Origin: Gemmatimonadota bacterium
Lineage (GTDB): Bacteria > Gemmatimonadota > Gemmatimonadetes > Longimicrobiales > Gaopeijiaceae
Direction: 5' to 3'
DNA: 38,767 nucleotides
Assembly (NCBI GenBank): GCA_030430625.1
Contig: JAUIKL010000013.1
Coordinates: 1-38,767 of the forward strand
Shown here: one piece after another, positions 8,128 to 17,095 of the stretch
How the letters are laid out: each line of letters begins with the position of its first letter
Position numbering within the stretch: the stretch's first letter is position 1
The notes under the pieces: model-generated
What the model was told of the DNA's origin: nothing
What the model saw: the letters and a program-made list of their open reading frames with translations, nothing else
The model's database searches: none
Program-made: the position numbers and the translations under genes

Positions 8128-9792
8128 CTAGCCGATCGACGGCCTCCGGAGGTGCCAGTCCGTCCGCTTCTGGAAGGCGTACGCCAGGTTCAGGATCTTG
8201 TCGTCGGCAAAGAGGTCGCCGAGGATCGTCGTCGTGAGCGGCATCGTCGACGGGCTGTCGTCGTCCGGGTTCCTCACGCCGAAGCCGTACTGCACGATGG
8301 CCGCCGGGTGACCGGTCTGGTTGGTCAGCCCGACGTGCCCACCGCCCGACACGAACATGTCGAAGCCGGCGATGGTGTCCTGGACCTCCTTCATGAGCAC
8401 GAGGCGCCGGCGCTGGCTCTGCACGTAGTCCAGTGCTCGGATGTCCCGACCACCCCGGAAGCGGCCGCGGCGCCGGCGTTCTCTCGGGTCCTCGATGTCG
8501 TCCGGAACCGGCTCCGGCTCTTCCCCGTCCGGGGAGACGTAGAAGTCGAAGGCCGACGAGGACTCTACCCCGAGCGAGTTCGACCGACCCTGAGGTAGCT
8601 CGGGCATCGGTTCGAGGTCCACGCCCATGTCCCGCAGCTGGTCGAGGAACTCCTCGGGCGCCTCCTCGTCGTACCCGATCCGGTAGTTGCGCACATCGGC
8701 GTCGGGATCGAAGCGGAAGGGTGCCGTGATCGACGCGGGGTCGTTCGGCGAGGCGCCGTGGATCTCGTTGAACACGAGGGCACAGCCGAAGATCGTCCGA
8801 CACATCGGACCGGCCTTGTCCATGCTCCACGACAGCACCATGCCTCCGCTCCGACTCACGCGGCCGAAGGTCGGCCGCAAGGCGCTGAGCCCGTTGCGCC
8901 GGGACGGCGAGACGATCGACCCCTGGGTTTCCGTCCCGATCGCGAAGCCGACCGTTGCGGCGGCCGTCGCGGAGCCGGGCCCTGCGGAGGAGCCGCTCGA
9001 CCCCTCCTCGACGTTCCACGGGTTCTTCGTCTGGCCGCGGTACCACCGGTCTCCCGACGCGAACTCGCCGGTCGCCAGCTTGGCGATGAGTACGGCGCCC
9101 GCCTCGCGGAGCCGAACGACAATGTCGGCGTCCTCGTCGATGCGCTGGTCCGCGAAGTCCTGCGAACCCCACGTCGTGCGGGTGCCGGATACGGTGAAGA
9201 GATCCTTCACACCGTACGGGATCCCGTGCAGCGGGCCCCGAACGACCCCGGCCCGCAACTCCGCGTCGGCCTGCTGCGCTTCCTCCATCGCACGCCCCTC
9301 GAGGATCGAGACGGCGCACAGGAGGACGGGGTCGAGCCGCTTCATCCGCTCGAGGTAGATCTCGGTCAGCTCGACCGAAGAGATGTGACGCCCGCGGATC
9401 AGGGCCGCGAGTCGGTCGACCGGGAGGAAGGCGATATCCGCAGGGTCGCCCGGGACGGGAAGCACCCATGGCTCGATCGGAATCTCGTGCCGCGCGAACG
9501 GGTCCACCCCCTCGTCGGACCACTTCTGGTACAGAGCGCCGGTCCCGCCCGGGTACGCCTGGTACACCAGCGCCGGGTGTTCACCGTTGCCGAGCGGCAC
9601 CGGCGGCGGACCCTCTTGAGCCTGTTGGAGGACCGAGCGCAGCTCCGCGCGGAGTTGGGGGTCGGGCTCGGCCGCCAGGAGTTCGGCGGGTGATACGAGG
9701 CCGGCCGCGGCAGCAGCCGCGATCCCCTTCAAGAAGGCACGGCGCTCCACACCGTCGGTCGGCGCGGAGCCAGAGCTTGGAGCGCGTCTCAT
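8128..9792 (-). CDS. Tat-exported amidase-signature family hydrolase
   Basis: A 554-residue amidase-signature enzyme. It starts at ATG 9792, with GGAGG about seven bases upstream. The N-terminus contains ERRAFLKGIAAAAAAGL, a twin-arginine signal of the RRxFLK type, so it is probably exported folded. Residues 45-130 form an extra N-terminal segment before the core. The triad is Lys196 (YGVKDLF), Ser268 (GSSGSSAGPGSA) and Ser292 (TETQGSIVSP). A charged insertion at about residues 390-425 is Glu/Asp/Pro-rich and then Arg-rich (DDIEDPRERRRRGRFRGGRD), which is unusual for the family. It lies upstream of the first amidase on the same strand, separated by about 157 bases and an inverted repeat. Substrate unknown. 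Confidence 0.93.
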   Translation of the reverse strand: MRRAPSSGSAPTDGVERRAFLKGIAAAAAAGLVSPAELLAAEPDPQLRAELRSVLQQAQEGPPPVPLGNGEHPALVYQAYPGGTGALYQKWSDEGVDPFARHEIPIEPWVLPVPGDPADIAFLPVDRLAALIRGRHISSVELTEIYLERMKRLDPVLLCAVSILEGRAMEEAQQADAELRAGVVRGPLHGIPYGVKDLFTVSGTRTTWGSQDFADQRIDEDADIVVRLREAGAVLIAKLATGEFASGDRWYRGQTKNPWNVEEGSSGSSAGPGSATAAATVGFAIGTETQGSIVSPSRRNGLSALRPTFGRVSRSGGMVLSWSMDKAGPMCRTIFGCALVFNEIHGASPNDPASITAPFRFDPDADVRNYRIGYDEEAPEEFLDQLRDMGVDLEPMPELPQGRSNSLGVESSSAFDFYVSPDGEEPEPVPDDIEDPRERRRRGRFRGGRDIRALDYVQSQRRRLVLMKEVQDTIAGFDMFVSGGGHVGLTNQTGHPAAIVQYGFGVRNPDDDSPSTMPLTTTILGDLFADDKILNLAYAFQKRTDWHLRRPSIG

Positions 9793-9904
9793 CGAGAGTC
9801 CTCCCCGGCTGTTCCGGGGTCGAAGTCGAGTTGGCGCCGACCAGCCTAGTGTGTCGACCCGAAGTCGGCTACCTGAAGCGCCCCGACCGTGCCTACGGAC
9901 CCCG

Positions 9905-11314
9905 CTACACGGACGCGGTCTTCCACCGCCCCCGTCGGAAGACCAGAGCACTCACGACGGCCAGCGCCGCGTACGAGATCGCCATCGCAAGGAACACACC
10001 GGTCGGGCCCATACCCAACGTGAACGCGAGCACCCAGGCGAAGGGGATCTCGAAGATCCAGAAGCAGAAGAGATTGATGACCGTCGGCGTCCACACCGCA
10101 CCTGCCCCGTTGAACGCCGCGGTCATCACCATGCCGTAGGCGTAGAAGGGGAAGCCCGCTGCGACGATTCGAAGGCATTCGATCGCGTATCGGCTCGCTT
10201 CACCGGTGCCCCCGAACAGACCGACGATCTGGGGCGCGAAGACCACGAAGAGGAGGCCGACCGCTCCGAGGAAGGCCAGGTCCATCTTGGCCGCGACCCA
10301 AACGGCCCGCTCCGCCCGATCGGGGTCGTTGGCCCCGAGCCCCTGGCCCACCATCGTGGCCGCGGCATTCGACAGCCCCCACGCCGGGAGCAGGGCAAAG
10401 AGGACGACGCGGATGGCGATGGCGTACCCGGCCAGCGCCTCGGAGCCGAACTCGGCCGTGATGCGGATCAACCCGATCCAGCTGGCCATCCCGATGAAGG
10501 TCTGGAAGGTGCCCGTCGCGGACAGCCGCACGAGGCGCACCATCAGCGCGATCCTGAGCGCGAGGTGGCGGGCGGTCAGACGAAGGCGAGTGGAGAAGTG
10601 AAAGAGGGTGTAGAGCTGAAGGACGACGGCGGTGCCGCGGCCGATCGTCGTGGCGATGGCCGCCCCCTGCAGGCCCAATTCCGGGAAGGGTCCGATCCCG
10701 AAGATCAGCAGGGGGTCGAGCACGATGTTCAGCCCGTTGGCCACCCAGAGCACCCGCATGGCTATGGCGGCGTCACCCGCCCCGCGGAAGGCCGCGTTCT
10801 GCAGAAAGAGCAGCATGATCACGACGTTGCCGCCGAGCAGGATCCGCGTGTAACCGACGGATACGGCCACCGTCGCTTCGCTTGCGCCCATCAAACGGAG
10901 AATCGGCTCCGCCCACACGACACCGGCCACGCCGATCAGCACGGCCAACCCGGCCCCGAAGAGGATCGCCTGGGCCGTGGCCAGGGCAGCGGCTTCCTCG
11001 TCGCCCTCCCCGATGCGTCTCGAGACCATCGCCGTGACGCCGATCCCGAGCCCCATCGCCACGGTGTAGACGATCGTGACGACCGACTCGGTCAGCGCGA
11101 CCCCAGCAATGGCGTCGTCCCCGAGACGTGAGACGAAAAAGATGTCGACGACGGCGAAGATCGACTCCATCGCCATCTCGAGGACCATCGGCACGGCCAG
11201 CAGCACGATGGCGCGTACGAGCGGCCCCTTCGTCGGGTCTCCCCCGGTGCCCCGGACCGCGTGGAGGAGGATCTCCTTCCACGACTCCTGTCGGGGCGCA
11301 TCCCCTTCCGTCAA
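9905..11314 (-). CDS. MATE-family multidrug/toxin efflux transporter
   Basis: MATE proteins export drugs, cations or metabolites across the inner membrane using a Na+ or H+ gradient. The protein has about twelve hydrophobic segments in two homologous halves, with family-like stretches AVPMVLEMAMESIFAVVDIF, LGDDAIAGVALTESV, QNAAFRGAGDA and GLSNAAATMVGQGLGA. I place the start at TTG 11314, six bases after a GGGGAG ribosome site, giving 469 residues, close to the family norm. An ATG at 11434 would add 40 residues with no MATE character, but it cannot be excluded. It is divergent from the cytochrome c' gene. The substrate is unknown. Confidence 0.92.
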   Translation of the reverse strand: MTEGDAPRQESWKEILLHAVRGTGGDPTKGPLVRAIVLLAVPMVLEMAMESIFAVVDIFFVSRLGDDAIAGVALTESVVTIVYTVAMGLGIGVTAMVSRRIGEGDEEAAALATAQAILFGAGLAVLIGVAGVVWAEPILRLMGASEATVAVSVGYTRILLGGNVVIMLLFLQNAAFRGAGDAAIAMRVLWVANGLNIVLDPLLIFGIGPFPELGLQGAAIATTIGRGTAVVLQLYTLFHFSTRLRLTARHLALRIALMVRLVRLSATGTFQTFIGMASWIGLIRITAEFGSEALAGYAIAIRVVLFALLPAWGLSNAAATMVGQGLGANDPDRAERAVWVAAKMDLAFLGAVGLLFVVFAPQIVGLFGGTGEASRYAIECLRIVAAGFPFYAYGMVMTAAFNGAGAVWTPTVINLFCFWIFEIPFAWVLAFTLGMGPTGVFLAMAISYAALAVVSALVFRRGRWKTASV

Positions 11315-11507
11315 CGACCGCTCCCCTCTCCCGACCGGTGGTCCCGCACAGAGCGCAAGACGATGTCCAGACGCACCCTGGAAGGCAACGGATCGGTGCA
11401 GGAGAAACCCCTCGCGCGGCAGCCGCCCGGCCATTAAGCTCGCTCCGTATTCTTACGGACACCCACGCGGCCCTCGCGGTCGCTACCGACTGTGGAGGAT
11501 CGTCTTC

Positions 11508-11972
11508 ATGAAGCAACCGTCCCACAAGCTGCTCACGGCCTTCGGGCTCGCCGCCGCCTTCGCGCTGGGCGGCCCGGCCGTTGTCCAGGCTCAGGACGCC
11601 TCGCCGGTGGTGGAGTATCGGAAGAGCCTCATGCAGGCCTTTCGCACACACATGGGCGGCGTCAGAGCGGCAACGGGCGAAGCGGCCCCGATCGGTCACG
11701 CGGAGCATCACGCCGTTGCGTTCGAGCGTATGTCGCAGGCGCTCGCCAACGCGTTCCCTGCGGGATCGGCCGGCCCGGGTTCGCGCGCCCTCCCGGCCAT
11801 CTGGGACAACCGCGACGACTTCATGGACAAGGTGAGCCTCATTCAGCAGGCCTCGGCCCGCCTGGTCACCGCCACCCGTTCGGGTGATGCCGAGGCGATC
11901 GGTACCGCGCTGCAGGCCGTTCAGGGCACGTGCGGGAGCTGCCACCAGCCGTACCGCGGCCCGGCGAACTAG
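11508..11972 (+). CDS. Periplasmic cytochrome c'
   Basis: A 154-residue protein with a Sec signal peptide (MKQPSHKLLTAFGLAAAFAL, cleavage near AQA) and a single haem c site CGSCH at residues 142-146, very near the C-terminus. A C-terminal CxxCH on a short helical protein is the signature of the four-helix-bundle cytochrome c' family. These proteins bind NO or CO and are implicated in nitrosative stress protection or electron transfer. The ATG at 11508 follows a GGAGG site nine bases upstream. It is monocistronic, with a strong hairpin terminator after it. It requires the cytochrome c maturation machinery, which is not in the window. Confidence 0.9.
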   Translation: MKQPSHKLLTAFGLAAAFALGGPAVVQAQDASPVVEYRKSLMQAFRTHMGGVRAATGEAAPIGHAEHHAVAFERMSQALANAFPAGSAGPGSRALPAIWDNRDDFMDKVSLIQQASARLVTATRSGDAEAIGTALQAVQGTCGSCHQPYRGPAN

Positions 11973-12007
11973 GCCCCCACCGAGCCTCGTAGGGCCCGTA
12001 CATCGAA

Positions 12008-12036
12008 GAAGCCCCCGGCCATCGGCCGGGGGCTTC
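12008..12036. terminator. Bidirectional terminator between the cytochrome c' gene and the 77-residue gene
   Basis: A perfect 13-bp stem (GAAGCCCCCGGCC at 12008-12020 with GGCCGGGGGCTTC at 12024-12036) and a three-base loop lie between convergent genes. It is followed by T-rich sequence on the minus strand and a weaker TGTCGT on the plus strand. Confidence 0.85.
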
Positions 12037-12069
12037 TGTCGTATCCGTCACCGGGTCGGCTTCGGGCGC

Positions 12070-12303
12070 TCAGCCGCCCTCGCGATCGCCCGCCTCCATC
12101 TCCTCGATGCGCTCGAGAATCTCCGTCATCATCTCGCTGAGCTTCGCCTCGACGATTTTGGCCTTGGCCTTCGCCTTGGACGGCTCGAGCTGTCCGACGG
12201 ACACCATGTGGCACGTCCCGTGGAACTCGCGGATGAGCCCGAGCAGGCTCTTCACGTGCTCCCGGACGGTAAAGTCGCTGCGGCGTTCTTCCTGACTGCT
12301 CAT
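12070..12303 (-). CDS. Small coiled-coil protein of unknown function (77 residues)
   Basis: A short acidic/basic protein beginning MSSQEERRSDFTVREHVKSL. It contains a GTCHMVSVGQLEPSKAKAKAKI segment and a C-terminal amphipathic helix rich in Glu/Met (SEMMTEILERIEEMEAGD), probably a coiled coil. No signal peptide, membrane segment or recognisable domain is present. The start lies about 33 bases downstream of the kbl stop on the same strand, so it is probably the last gene of the tdh-kbl transcript, just ahead of the terminator. I cannot assign a function. Confidence 0.65.
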   Translation of the reverse strand: MSSQEERRSDFTVREHVKSLLGLIREFHGTCHMVSVGQLEPSKAKAKAKIVEAKLSEMMTEILERIEEMEAGDREGG

Positions 12304-12336
12304 GGGGTCTCCGTCTGAATACGGGTGGCGGACGGA

Positions 12337-13569
12337 CTACGCGTCCGCCACGTACGCCTCGAGCACGCCGAGGACGTAGTCGATATCGGCTTCGGTGTGG
12401 TCCGCGTTGACCTGCGTGCGGATCTCCTCGTCCCCTCTGGGGACCACGGGGTAGGCCAACCCGGTGACGAGGACACCTCGATCGTACAGGTGTTGCACCA
12501 GATCGTGGGTCTTCGCCGTGTCGCGAATCATGAGAGGCACCACGGGGTGTTCACCCGGAATGGTCTCGATTCCGATGCGGCCCAGGCCGTCCTCGAACCG
12601 CTTCGTCAGGCTTCGCAGCCGATCGAGCATGCTGCGCCCCTCGTCCGACGAGACGATCTTGAGCGCGGTCAGCGCCGCGGCCGCCTCACCGACGGTGATC
12701 GGGTTCGAGTAGATGTACATCTGCGAGGACTCCCGGAGGAACGCGATCGTATCGGAGTCCGCGACGACGTAGCCTCCGTTCACGCCGAACGCCTTGCCGA
12801 GCGTTCCGACCAGGATGTCGACCGGCGGTCCGCCGGTGTACTCCTCGGTCCCCCGTCCCGTCGCCCCGAACGCCCCGACACCGTGCGAGTCGTCGACGAG
12901 GCACACGACGTTCTCGGCGTAGTCGGCGTCGTGCCGCTGGCAGATCTCCATCACCTCGTCGAGCGGTGCGTGGTCTCCTCTCATCGAGAAGATGCCGTCG
13001 GTCACGACGAGGGCACGTCGGGCCTTCCCCTTCCACTCGACCAGCGCCGCCTCGAGCTGGGCCATGTCGTTGTGCGCGTAGATGGCCTTACCCGCCGGAC
13101 GGGAGAGGCGCATCGCGTTGATGATGCAGTTGTGGTTCAGCTCGTCCGAGATCAGGACGGTGTCGGGAGTGACCAGCGGTGTGATCGTCGATACGATCGC
13201 AGCATATGCGGACGAAAAGATCATCCCCGCTTCGCGACCGTGGAAAAGCGCCAGCTCCGACTCGAGAGCCAGGTGCGCCTCGTAGCTACCCGAGATGAAA
13301 CGAACGGCCCCGGGCCCCGCGCCGAATGCGTGCGTGGCGGCGTCCTCGGCAGCGATCACCTCCTCCCGAAGCCCCAGCCCCATATACGAGTTGGAGTTCA
13401 TGCGCATGAACTCCTTGTCCCCCTCCCCCTGGAGGAGGAAACGAGGCCCCCGGTCACCTTCCGCGCGCCGAACCGCGACGACCACCGTTTCCGCACCCTT
13501 CGCCGTTCCGGCTTCGTGCAGCGAGGAGACGTGGTCGCTCAGGACGGAGCGAAGTCGATCGATCGGCAT
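12337..13569 (-). CDS. kbl: Glycine C-acetyltransferase / 2-amino-3-ketobutyrate CoA ligase
   Basis: This PLP enzyme of the alpha-oxoamine synthase family cleaves 2-amino-3-ketobutyrate with CoA to glycine and acetyl-CoA. The 410-residue product shows NSNSYMGLGLREEVI, GPGAVRFISGSYEAHLALE, VDDSHGVGAFGATGRGTEE and the PLP-lysine motif GTLGKAFGVNGGYV (Lys259). The ATG at 13569 has AGGAGA six bases upstream. The gene follows tdh by only 8 bases, and tdh makes its substrate. Related 8-amino-7-oxononanoate synthases share the fold, but the tdh neighbour and motif details support Kbl. Confidence 0.95.
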   Translation of the reverse strand: MPIDRLRSVLSDHVSSLHEAGTAKGAETVVVAVRRAEGDRGPRFLLQGEGDKEFMRMNSNSYMGLGLREEVIAAEDAATHAFGAGPGAVRFISGSYEAHLALESELALFHGREAGMIFSSAYAAIVSTITPLVTPDTVLISDELNHNCIINAMRLSRPAGKAIYAHNDMAQLEAALVEWKGKARRALVVTDGIFSMRGDHAPLDEVMEICQRHDADYAENVVCLVDDSHGVGAFGATGRGTEEYTGGPPVDILVGTLGKAFGVNGGYVVADSDTIAFLRESSQMYIYSNPITVGEAAAALTALKIVSSDEGRSMLDRLRSLTKRFEDGLGRIGIETIPGEHPVVPLMIRDTAKTHDLVQHLYDRGVLVTGLAYPVVPRGDEEIRTQVNADHTEADIDYVLGVLEAYVADA

Positions 13570-13577
13570 GGGTTCTC

Positions 13578-14549
13578 CTACGAGGACAGTGATAGATGGT
13601 GGAGCATGTCGGCGGTCATCGCGGACGCATCGAACTTCGGTTGCCAACCCCACTCTTCGCGAGCGGCGGAGTCGTCGATCCGATCGGGCCACGAATCGGC
13701 GATTCGTTGGCGCACCGGGTCGACCTCGTATCCGATCTCGAAGTCGGGGATGTGTTTTCGGATCTCGGCCGCCAATCCCTCGGGGGTCAACTGCATGGCG
13801 GTGATGTTGAAGGCGTTCCGATGGACGAGGCGGTCGGGGTCGGCCTCCATGATCTTTACGAGCGCATCGACGGCGTCGGGCATGTACATCATGTCCAACT
13901 GGGCGTCCGGGCCGAGGAAGCAGGTGTACGTCCCGGATTCGACGGCCTGGTAGAAGATGTCGACCGCCCAGTCCGTGGTGCCGCCACCCGGCGGCGCACC
14001 GTGGGAGATCAGCCCCGGAAAGCGGACGCCGCGCGTGTCGACACCGTAGCGCGTGTAGTAGTAGTTGCAGAGGAGTTCGCCACAGACCTTGGTGATACCG
14101 TACATCGTGGTCGGCCGCATCAGCGTGTCCTGCGGCGTCGGATCCTTCGGAGTGTTCGGACCGAACGCTCCGATCGAACTCGGCGTGAACACGGCGCACC
14201 CCTGCTCCCGCGCGACTTCGAGGACGGCTTCGAGGCTGGCCATGTTCACGTGCCATGCCAGCCGCGGATCCTTCTCACCGATGGCGGAGAGGATGGCGGC
14301 CAGATGATAGACCGTGTCGGCTTCGTGCCTCATCACCGCCTGCCCGACGGCCTTCTGGTCGGTGGCGTCGAGAACCTGAAAGGGCCCGGCCTCGGTGACC
14401 TCGGCCCCGAGGTGCCGCACGTCCGTGGCCAACACGTTGGCCGTACCGTACAGCTCGCGGAGGCGTGGGACGAGCCAGGAGCCGATCTGGCCGCCGGCCC
14501 CGGTGATCAGAATGCGCTTCAAACGACCGCCCGGATTCTGAGTGGACAA
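13578..14549 (-). CDS. Short-chain (SDR-type) L-threonine 3-dehydrogenase
   Basis: The extended SDR fold is seen in ILITGAGGQIGSWLVPRL (NAD-binding GxxGxxG at residues 17-23), YHLAAILSAIGE, PSSIGAFGP and the catalytic Tyr150-Lys154 (MYGITK). Together with the adjacent kbl, this matches the UDP-galactose-4-epimerase-like threonine dehydrogenase class, which oxidises L-threonine to 2-amino-3-ketobutyrate with NAD+. It is not the zinc-dependent Tdh of E. coli. The open frame begins at TTG 14549 (323 residues). A second TTG ten codons downstream (MKRILITGAGG) would match the usual family start, so the N-terminus is uncertain. Both candidate starts are TTG with weak ribosome sites. Confidence 0.9.
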   Translation of the reverse strand: MSTQNPGGRLKRILITGAGGQIGSWLVPRLRELYGTANVLATDVRHLGAEVTEAGPFQVLDATDQKAVGQAVMRHEADTVYHLAAILSAIGEKDPRLAWHVNMASLEAVLEVAREQGCAVFTPSSIGAFGPNTPKDPTPQDTLMRPTTMYGITKVCGELLCNYYYTRYGVDTRGVRFPGLISHGAPPGGGTTDWAVDIFYQAVESGTYTCFLGPDAQLDMMYMPDAVDALVKIMEADPDRLVHRNAFNITAMQLTPEGLAAEIRKHIPDFEIGYEVDPVRQRIADSWPDRIDDSAAREEWGWQPKFDASAMTADMLHHLSLSS

Positions 14550-14743
14550 AGCGCCCGAATGTAGCCGTCATCCGAATCGCCACGCGAGGCCGGCGTTACC
14601 TCCGGGCCGATCCGACCGTCTGTTGGTCAGGAAGGCCCGAAGTCGGAACCCGTCGGACGGAGGTACACGCCGGCGATATCGATGCGGATTCGGGTCGTCT
14701 GCCCGTATGATTGCTGGTAGCGAGCGGAGGATCTCGGAGTCGA

Positions 14744-15289
14744 ATGGCCCAGGTCGAACGAACTGACGAACAGGTGGTCCGGGACGTCCTGGACGGGGAC
14801 CGCGATGCGTTCCGCCTCCTCGTCCGTCGGTACGGCGACACTCTGTATGGCCACGCGCTTCGCATGACCGGGTCCGCCGACGAGGCGTCCGACCTCGTGC
14901 AGAAGGCGTTCGTGAAGGGCTACAGGAAACTCGCGCGCTGCAGGGACCCCCAACGGGTCGGCGCCTGGCTGTTCAGGATCCTCGCGAACCTGTGCAAGGA
15001 TCACGTGAGGAGTCGCCGCTCCGACGTCTCGCTCCACTCCATGGCCGGTGTGCTTCCGGCCGGATCCGACCCCTCCGCCGAAGCCGAGGGAGCCGAGATC
15101 AGACAAAAGATTCGGGGGGCGCTCGACGCCCTCACCCCGGAACAGAAGGAGGCCTTCGTCCTCAAGCACGTCGAGGGTCGAAGCTACGAGGAGATCGCGG
15201 CCGTGATGGACACCTCGGTCGCGTCCCTGAAGATGAGAGTGCATCGAGCCCGAGAGGCACTGCGCGGGCTCCTGGAGGAATACGCATGA
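14744..15289 (+). CDS. ECF-type RNA polymerase sigma factor
   Basis: A 181-residue sigma-70 family protein containing only regions 2 and 4. Region 2 is seen in DRDAFRLLVRRYGDTLYGHAL, then the region 2.2-like SADEASDLVQKAFVKGYRKLA and WLFRILANLCKDHVRSRR. Region 4 is LTPEQKEAFVLKHVEGRSYEEIA followed by the helix-turn-helix SVASLKMRVHRAREALR. The ATG at 14744 has GGAG four bases upstream; the frame extends 11 codons further but without a better start. The TGA overlaps the ATG of the next gene (ATGA), so the partner is made in step, as is usual for a sigma/anti-sigma pair. A GGAAC at 14645-14649 could be an autoregulatory -35 element, but I see no convincing -10. Confidence 0.93.
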   Translation: MAQVERTDEQVVRDVLDGDRDAFRLLVRRYGDTLYGHALRMTGSADEASDLVQKAFVKGYRKLARCRDPQRVGAWLFRILANLCKDHVRSRRSDVSLHSMAGVLPAGSDPSAEAEGAEIRQKIRGALDALTPEQKEAFVLKHVEGRSYEEIAAVMDTSVASLKMRVHRAREALRGLLEEYA

Positions 15290-15909
15290 ACGACGACTTC
15301 CATCGACACCTCGACGGCGAGCTACCCGCCGACGCCCTCGACCCCGCGGAGCGGAGCCGTGCGGACGCGTGGGAGCGAATGCTCGCGTCCTACCGGACGG
15401 AGGAGCCCGGGCACGCCGTGGCCCCACCCTGGCTCGAGCAGCGGGTGATGGCCGAGATCGAGGTCATTCCCGAGCGGGGGCCGTTCGCTCGGGCGCTCAC
15501 CTGGTTGATCCGCCCCACCCCCGTGCGGGTACCGCCCATCGCGGCCGCCCTGACCGTCGCCGCCTTTGCAGCCGTTCTGGCGTGGCCGAGCCCGGGCGCG
15601 GACGGGCCCGCCGTACCCCCCGATGGCGGCACGGGTGCGGAGTCGGTCGTCTTCGTTCAGTTCGTCCTCGACGCCCCGGGCGCTCAGAGCGTCGCGGTCG
15701 TCGGAGACTTCTCCGAGTGGGAGCCGACCTTCACGCTGGAGGACCCGGACGGGGACGGCGTGTGGACCGGGCGGGTCCCCGTCCAGCCGGGCGTACACAG
15801 CTACATGTTCCTGATCGACGGTTCGGATTGGCAGACCGACCCGAACGCCGATCGGTATCAGGACGACGGCTTCGGGAATCGCAATGCCGTGCTCGCGGTG
15901 GGCGAATAG
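15286..15909 (+). CDS. Probable membrane anti-sigma factor with periplasmic glycogen-binding (CBM48/AMPK-beta-like) domain
   Basis: A 207-residue protein in three parts. Residues 1-40 (MNDDFHRHLDGELPADALDP and on) resemble the cytoplasmic end of anti-sigma factors, with HRHLDGEL but without the zinc-binding Cys pair of ZAS domains. A transmembrane segment follows at about residues 85-105 (PPIAAALTVAAFAAVLAW). After a Pro/Gly linker comes a C-terminal Ig-like glycogen-binding module: VAVVGDFSEWEP, DGDGVWTGRVPVQPG, YMFLIDGSDWQTDP, DGFGNRNAVLAVG. The Trp of SEW and GVW are the positions that contact glucan in AMPK-beta modules. The gene order and ATGA overlap with the sigma gene suggest it restrains that sigma factor and senses a glucan or polysaccharide outside the membrane. 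Anti-sigma activity is inference; the carbohydrate module is clear. Confidence 0.85.
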   Translation: MNDDFHRHLDGELPADALDPAERSRADAWERMLASYRTEEPGHAVAPPWLEQRVMAEIEVIPERGPFARALTWLIRPTPVRVPPIAAALTVAAFAAVLAWPSPGADGPAVPPDGGTGAESVVFVQFVLDAPGAQSVAVVGDFSEWEPTFTLEDPDGDGVWTGRVPVQPGVHSYMFLIDGSDWQTDPNADRYQDDGFGNRNAVLAVGE

Positions 15910-15913
15910 CACC

Positions 15914-17095
15914 ATGGCGACCCGCCTCCGCACCCCCTGGTTGTCCGGCCTGGCTCTGGGGCTCGTCGTGTCCGGCAGCCCCGGGCACGCCGCGGCTCAG
16001 AGCGAGTTGGCGCTGGAGTTCGGTGGCTCGCAGATCGGCCCTCCGGTCGGGGTCGAGGGCGAGATCGTGCGATACCTGATGGCCGGCCTGCGCGGCTCGA
16101 CGTACGCCGACAACGGCTCGGGGGGTTCGGCATCGGTTCTCTTCGGCCGGACACTCGACGACGCTGCCGGTGGCAGCTTCCTGTCCGGGGTCCTCGAGGC
16201 ATCCCTCGTCGACCGATGGACTCCATCCGTGCGGGGGGCACTGGACGCTCGACTGCTCGGCTACGGTGCTCGCACGCCCTACCCGTACCACTCGATCGCA
16301 GCGGAGGGAGGCCCTTCACTGCACGTCCGTACCGCTCGCCTGGGGGTCGACATGGAGGCGGTCGGCGGAATCGGGACGTCTCAAATCGAGCTCTTTCTCG
16401 ACGAAGACGGTCCCCGCCGGACCTTCCAGAACGACCTGTGGCGGTACGGTGCGCGCGGTGAGGTAGCCGTCGGCCCCGTCACCTCCAACCTGGGAGTCAC
16501 GGGGGGATGGCACCGCACACCCGCCGGCGACTACGCGAACGTGGGCGGCCGCTTCGTGGTGGCCGGGGCCTGGGGTGTAGCCGAGCTGAGGATCGACCGA
16601 TGGACGACGCCTACCGCGACCGAGACCACGGGCGGTCTGGCGCTGGCGGTGCCGCTCGGTGCGCTCTGGAGCCTCCGGGGCTTCTTCGGCCGGACCGACC
16701 CCGACCCCCTCACCCTGGCGCAGCCCGGGAGTCGAAGCGGCGGTGTCCTCGTCGCGTGGAGCGTGGCCGGGGGTGCATCGCACGCCGGATCGCGTGACGC
16801 CGGAGTGGTTCGAGTCGTCGAGTATGGAGAAGCGTCGAGTCGAGTCCGCCTGACGCTCGACGCACCCGAGGCCGCCGCGGTGGCGGTCACGGGCGATTTC
16901 ACGCTGTGGGAGCCGGTCGCGATGACGTGGGACGGAGAAGGGTGGTCGGTGGAGTTGGCGGTGAATGCCGGCACGCACCACTTCGGATTTCTGATCGATG
17001 ATGAATGGCATGTGCCGGACGACGCGCCCGATGTCGTACCGGACGAATGGGGGCGCCTGAACGCGACCCTCGTGATCGAAGGAGGACCCTCATGA
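15914..17095 (+). CDS. Outer-membrane beta-barrel-like protein with C-terminal glycogen-binding domain
   Basis: A 393-residue exported protein. The signal peptide is MATRLRTPWLSGLALGLVVS with cleavage near HAAAQ. The central 270 residues are Gly-rich alternating strands (ASVLFGRTLDD, GALDARLLGYGA, VTGGWHRTPAGDYANVGGRF, SLRGFFGRTDPDP), consistent with an outer-membrane or surface beta structure. The last 90 residues are a second AMPK-beta/CBM48-like module: VAVTGDFTLWEPVAMTW, EGWSVELAVNAGTHHFGFLI. The ATG is at 15914, just after the preceding stop, and the TGA overlaps the ATG of the next gene, so all four genes are coupled. It could present a glucan-binding site at the outer membrane for the same system. 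The barrel is inferred. Confidence 0.82.
   Translation: MATRLRTPWLSGLALGLVVSGSPGHAAAQSELALEFGGSQIGPPVGVEGEIVRYLMAGLRGSTYADNGSGGSASVLFGRTLDDAAGGSFLSGVLEASLVDRWTPSVRGALDARLLGYGARTPYPYHSIAAEGGPSLHVRTARLGVDMEAVGGIGTSQIELFLDEDGPRRTFQNDLWRYGARGEVAVGPVTSNLGVTGGWHRTPAGDYANVGGRFVVAGAWGVAELRIDRWTTPTATETTGGLALAVPLGALWSLRGFFGRTDPDPLTLAQPGSRSGGVLVAWSVAGGASHAGSRDAGVVRVVEYGEASSRVRLTLDAPEAAAVAVTGDFTLWEPVAMTWDGEGWSVELAVNAGTHHFGFLIDDEWHVPDDAPDVVPDEWGRLNATLVIEGGPS

Noticed and set aside
14645-14680. GGAAC-type ECF promoter upstream of the sigma gene
   Set aside because: The -35-like GGAAC is present but no convincing -10 lies at the right distance. It is mentioned only in the sigma factor entry.
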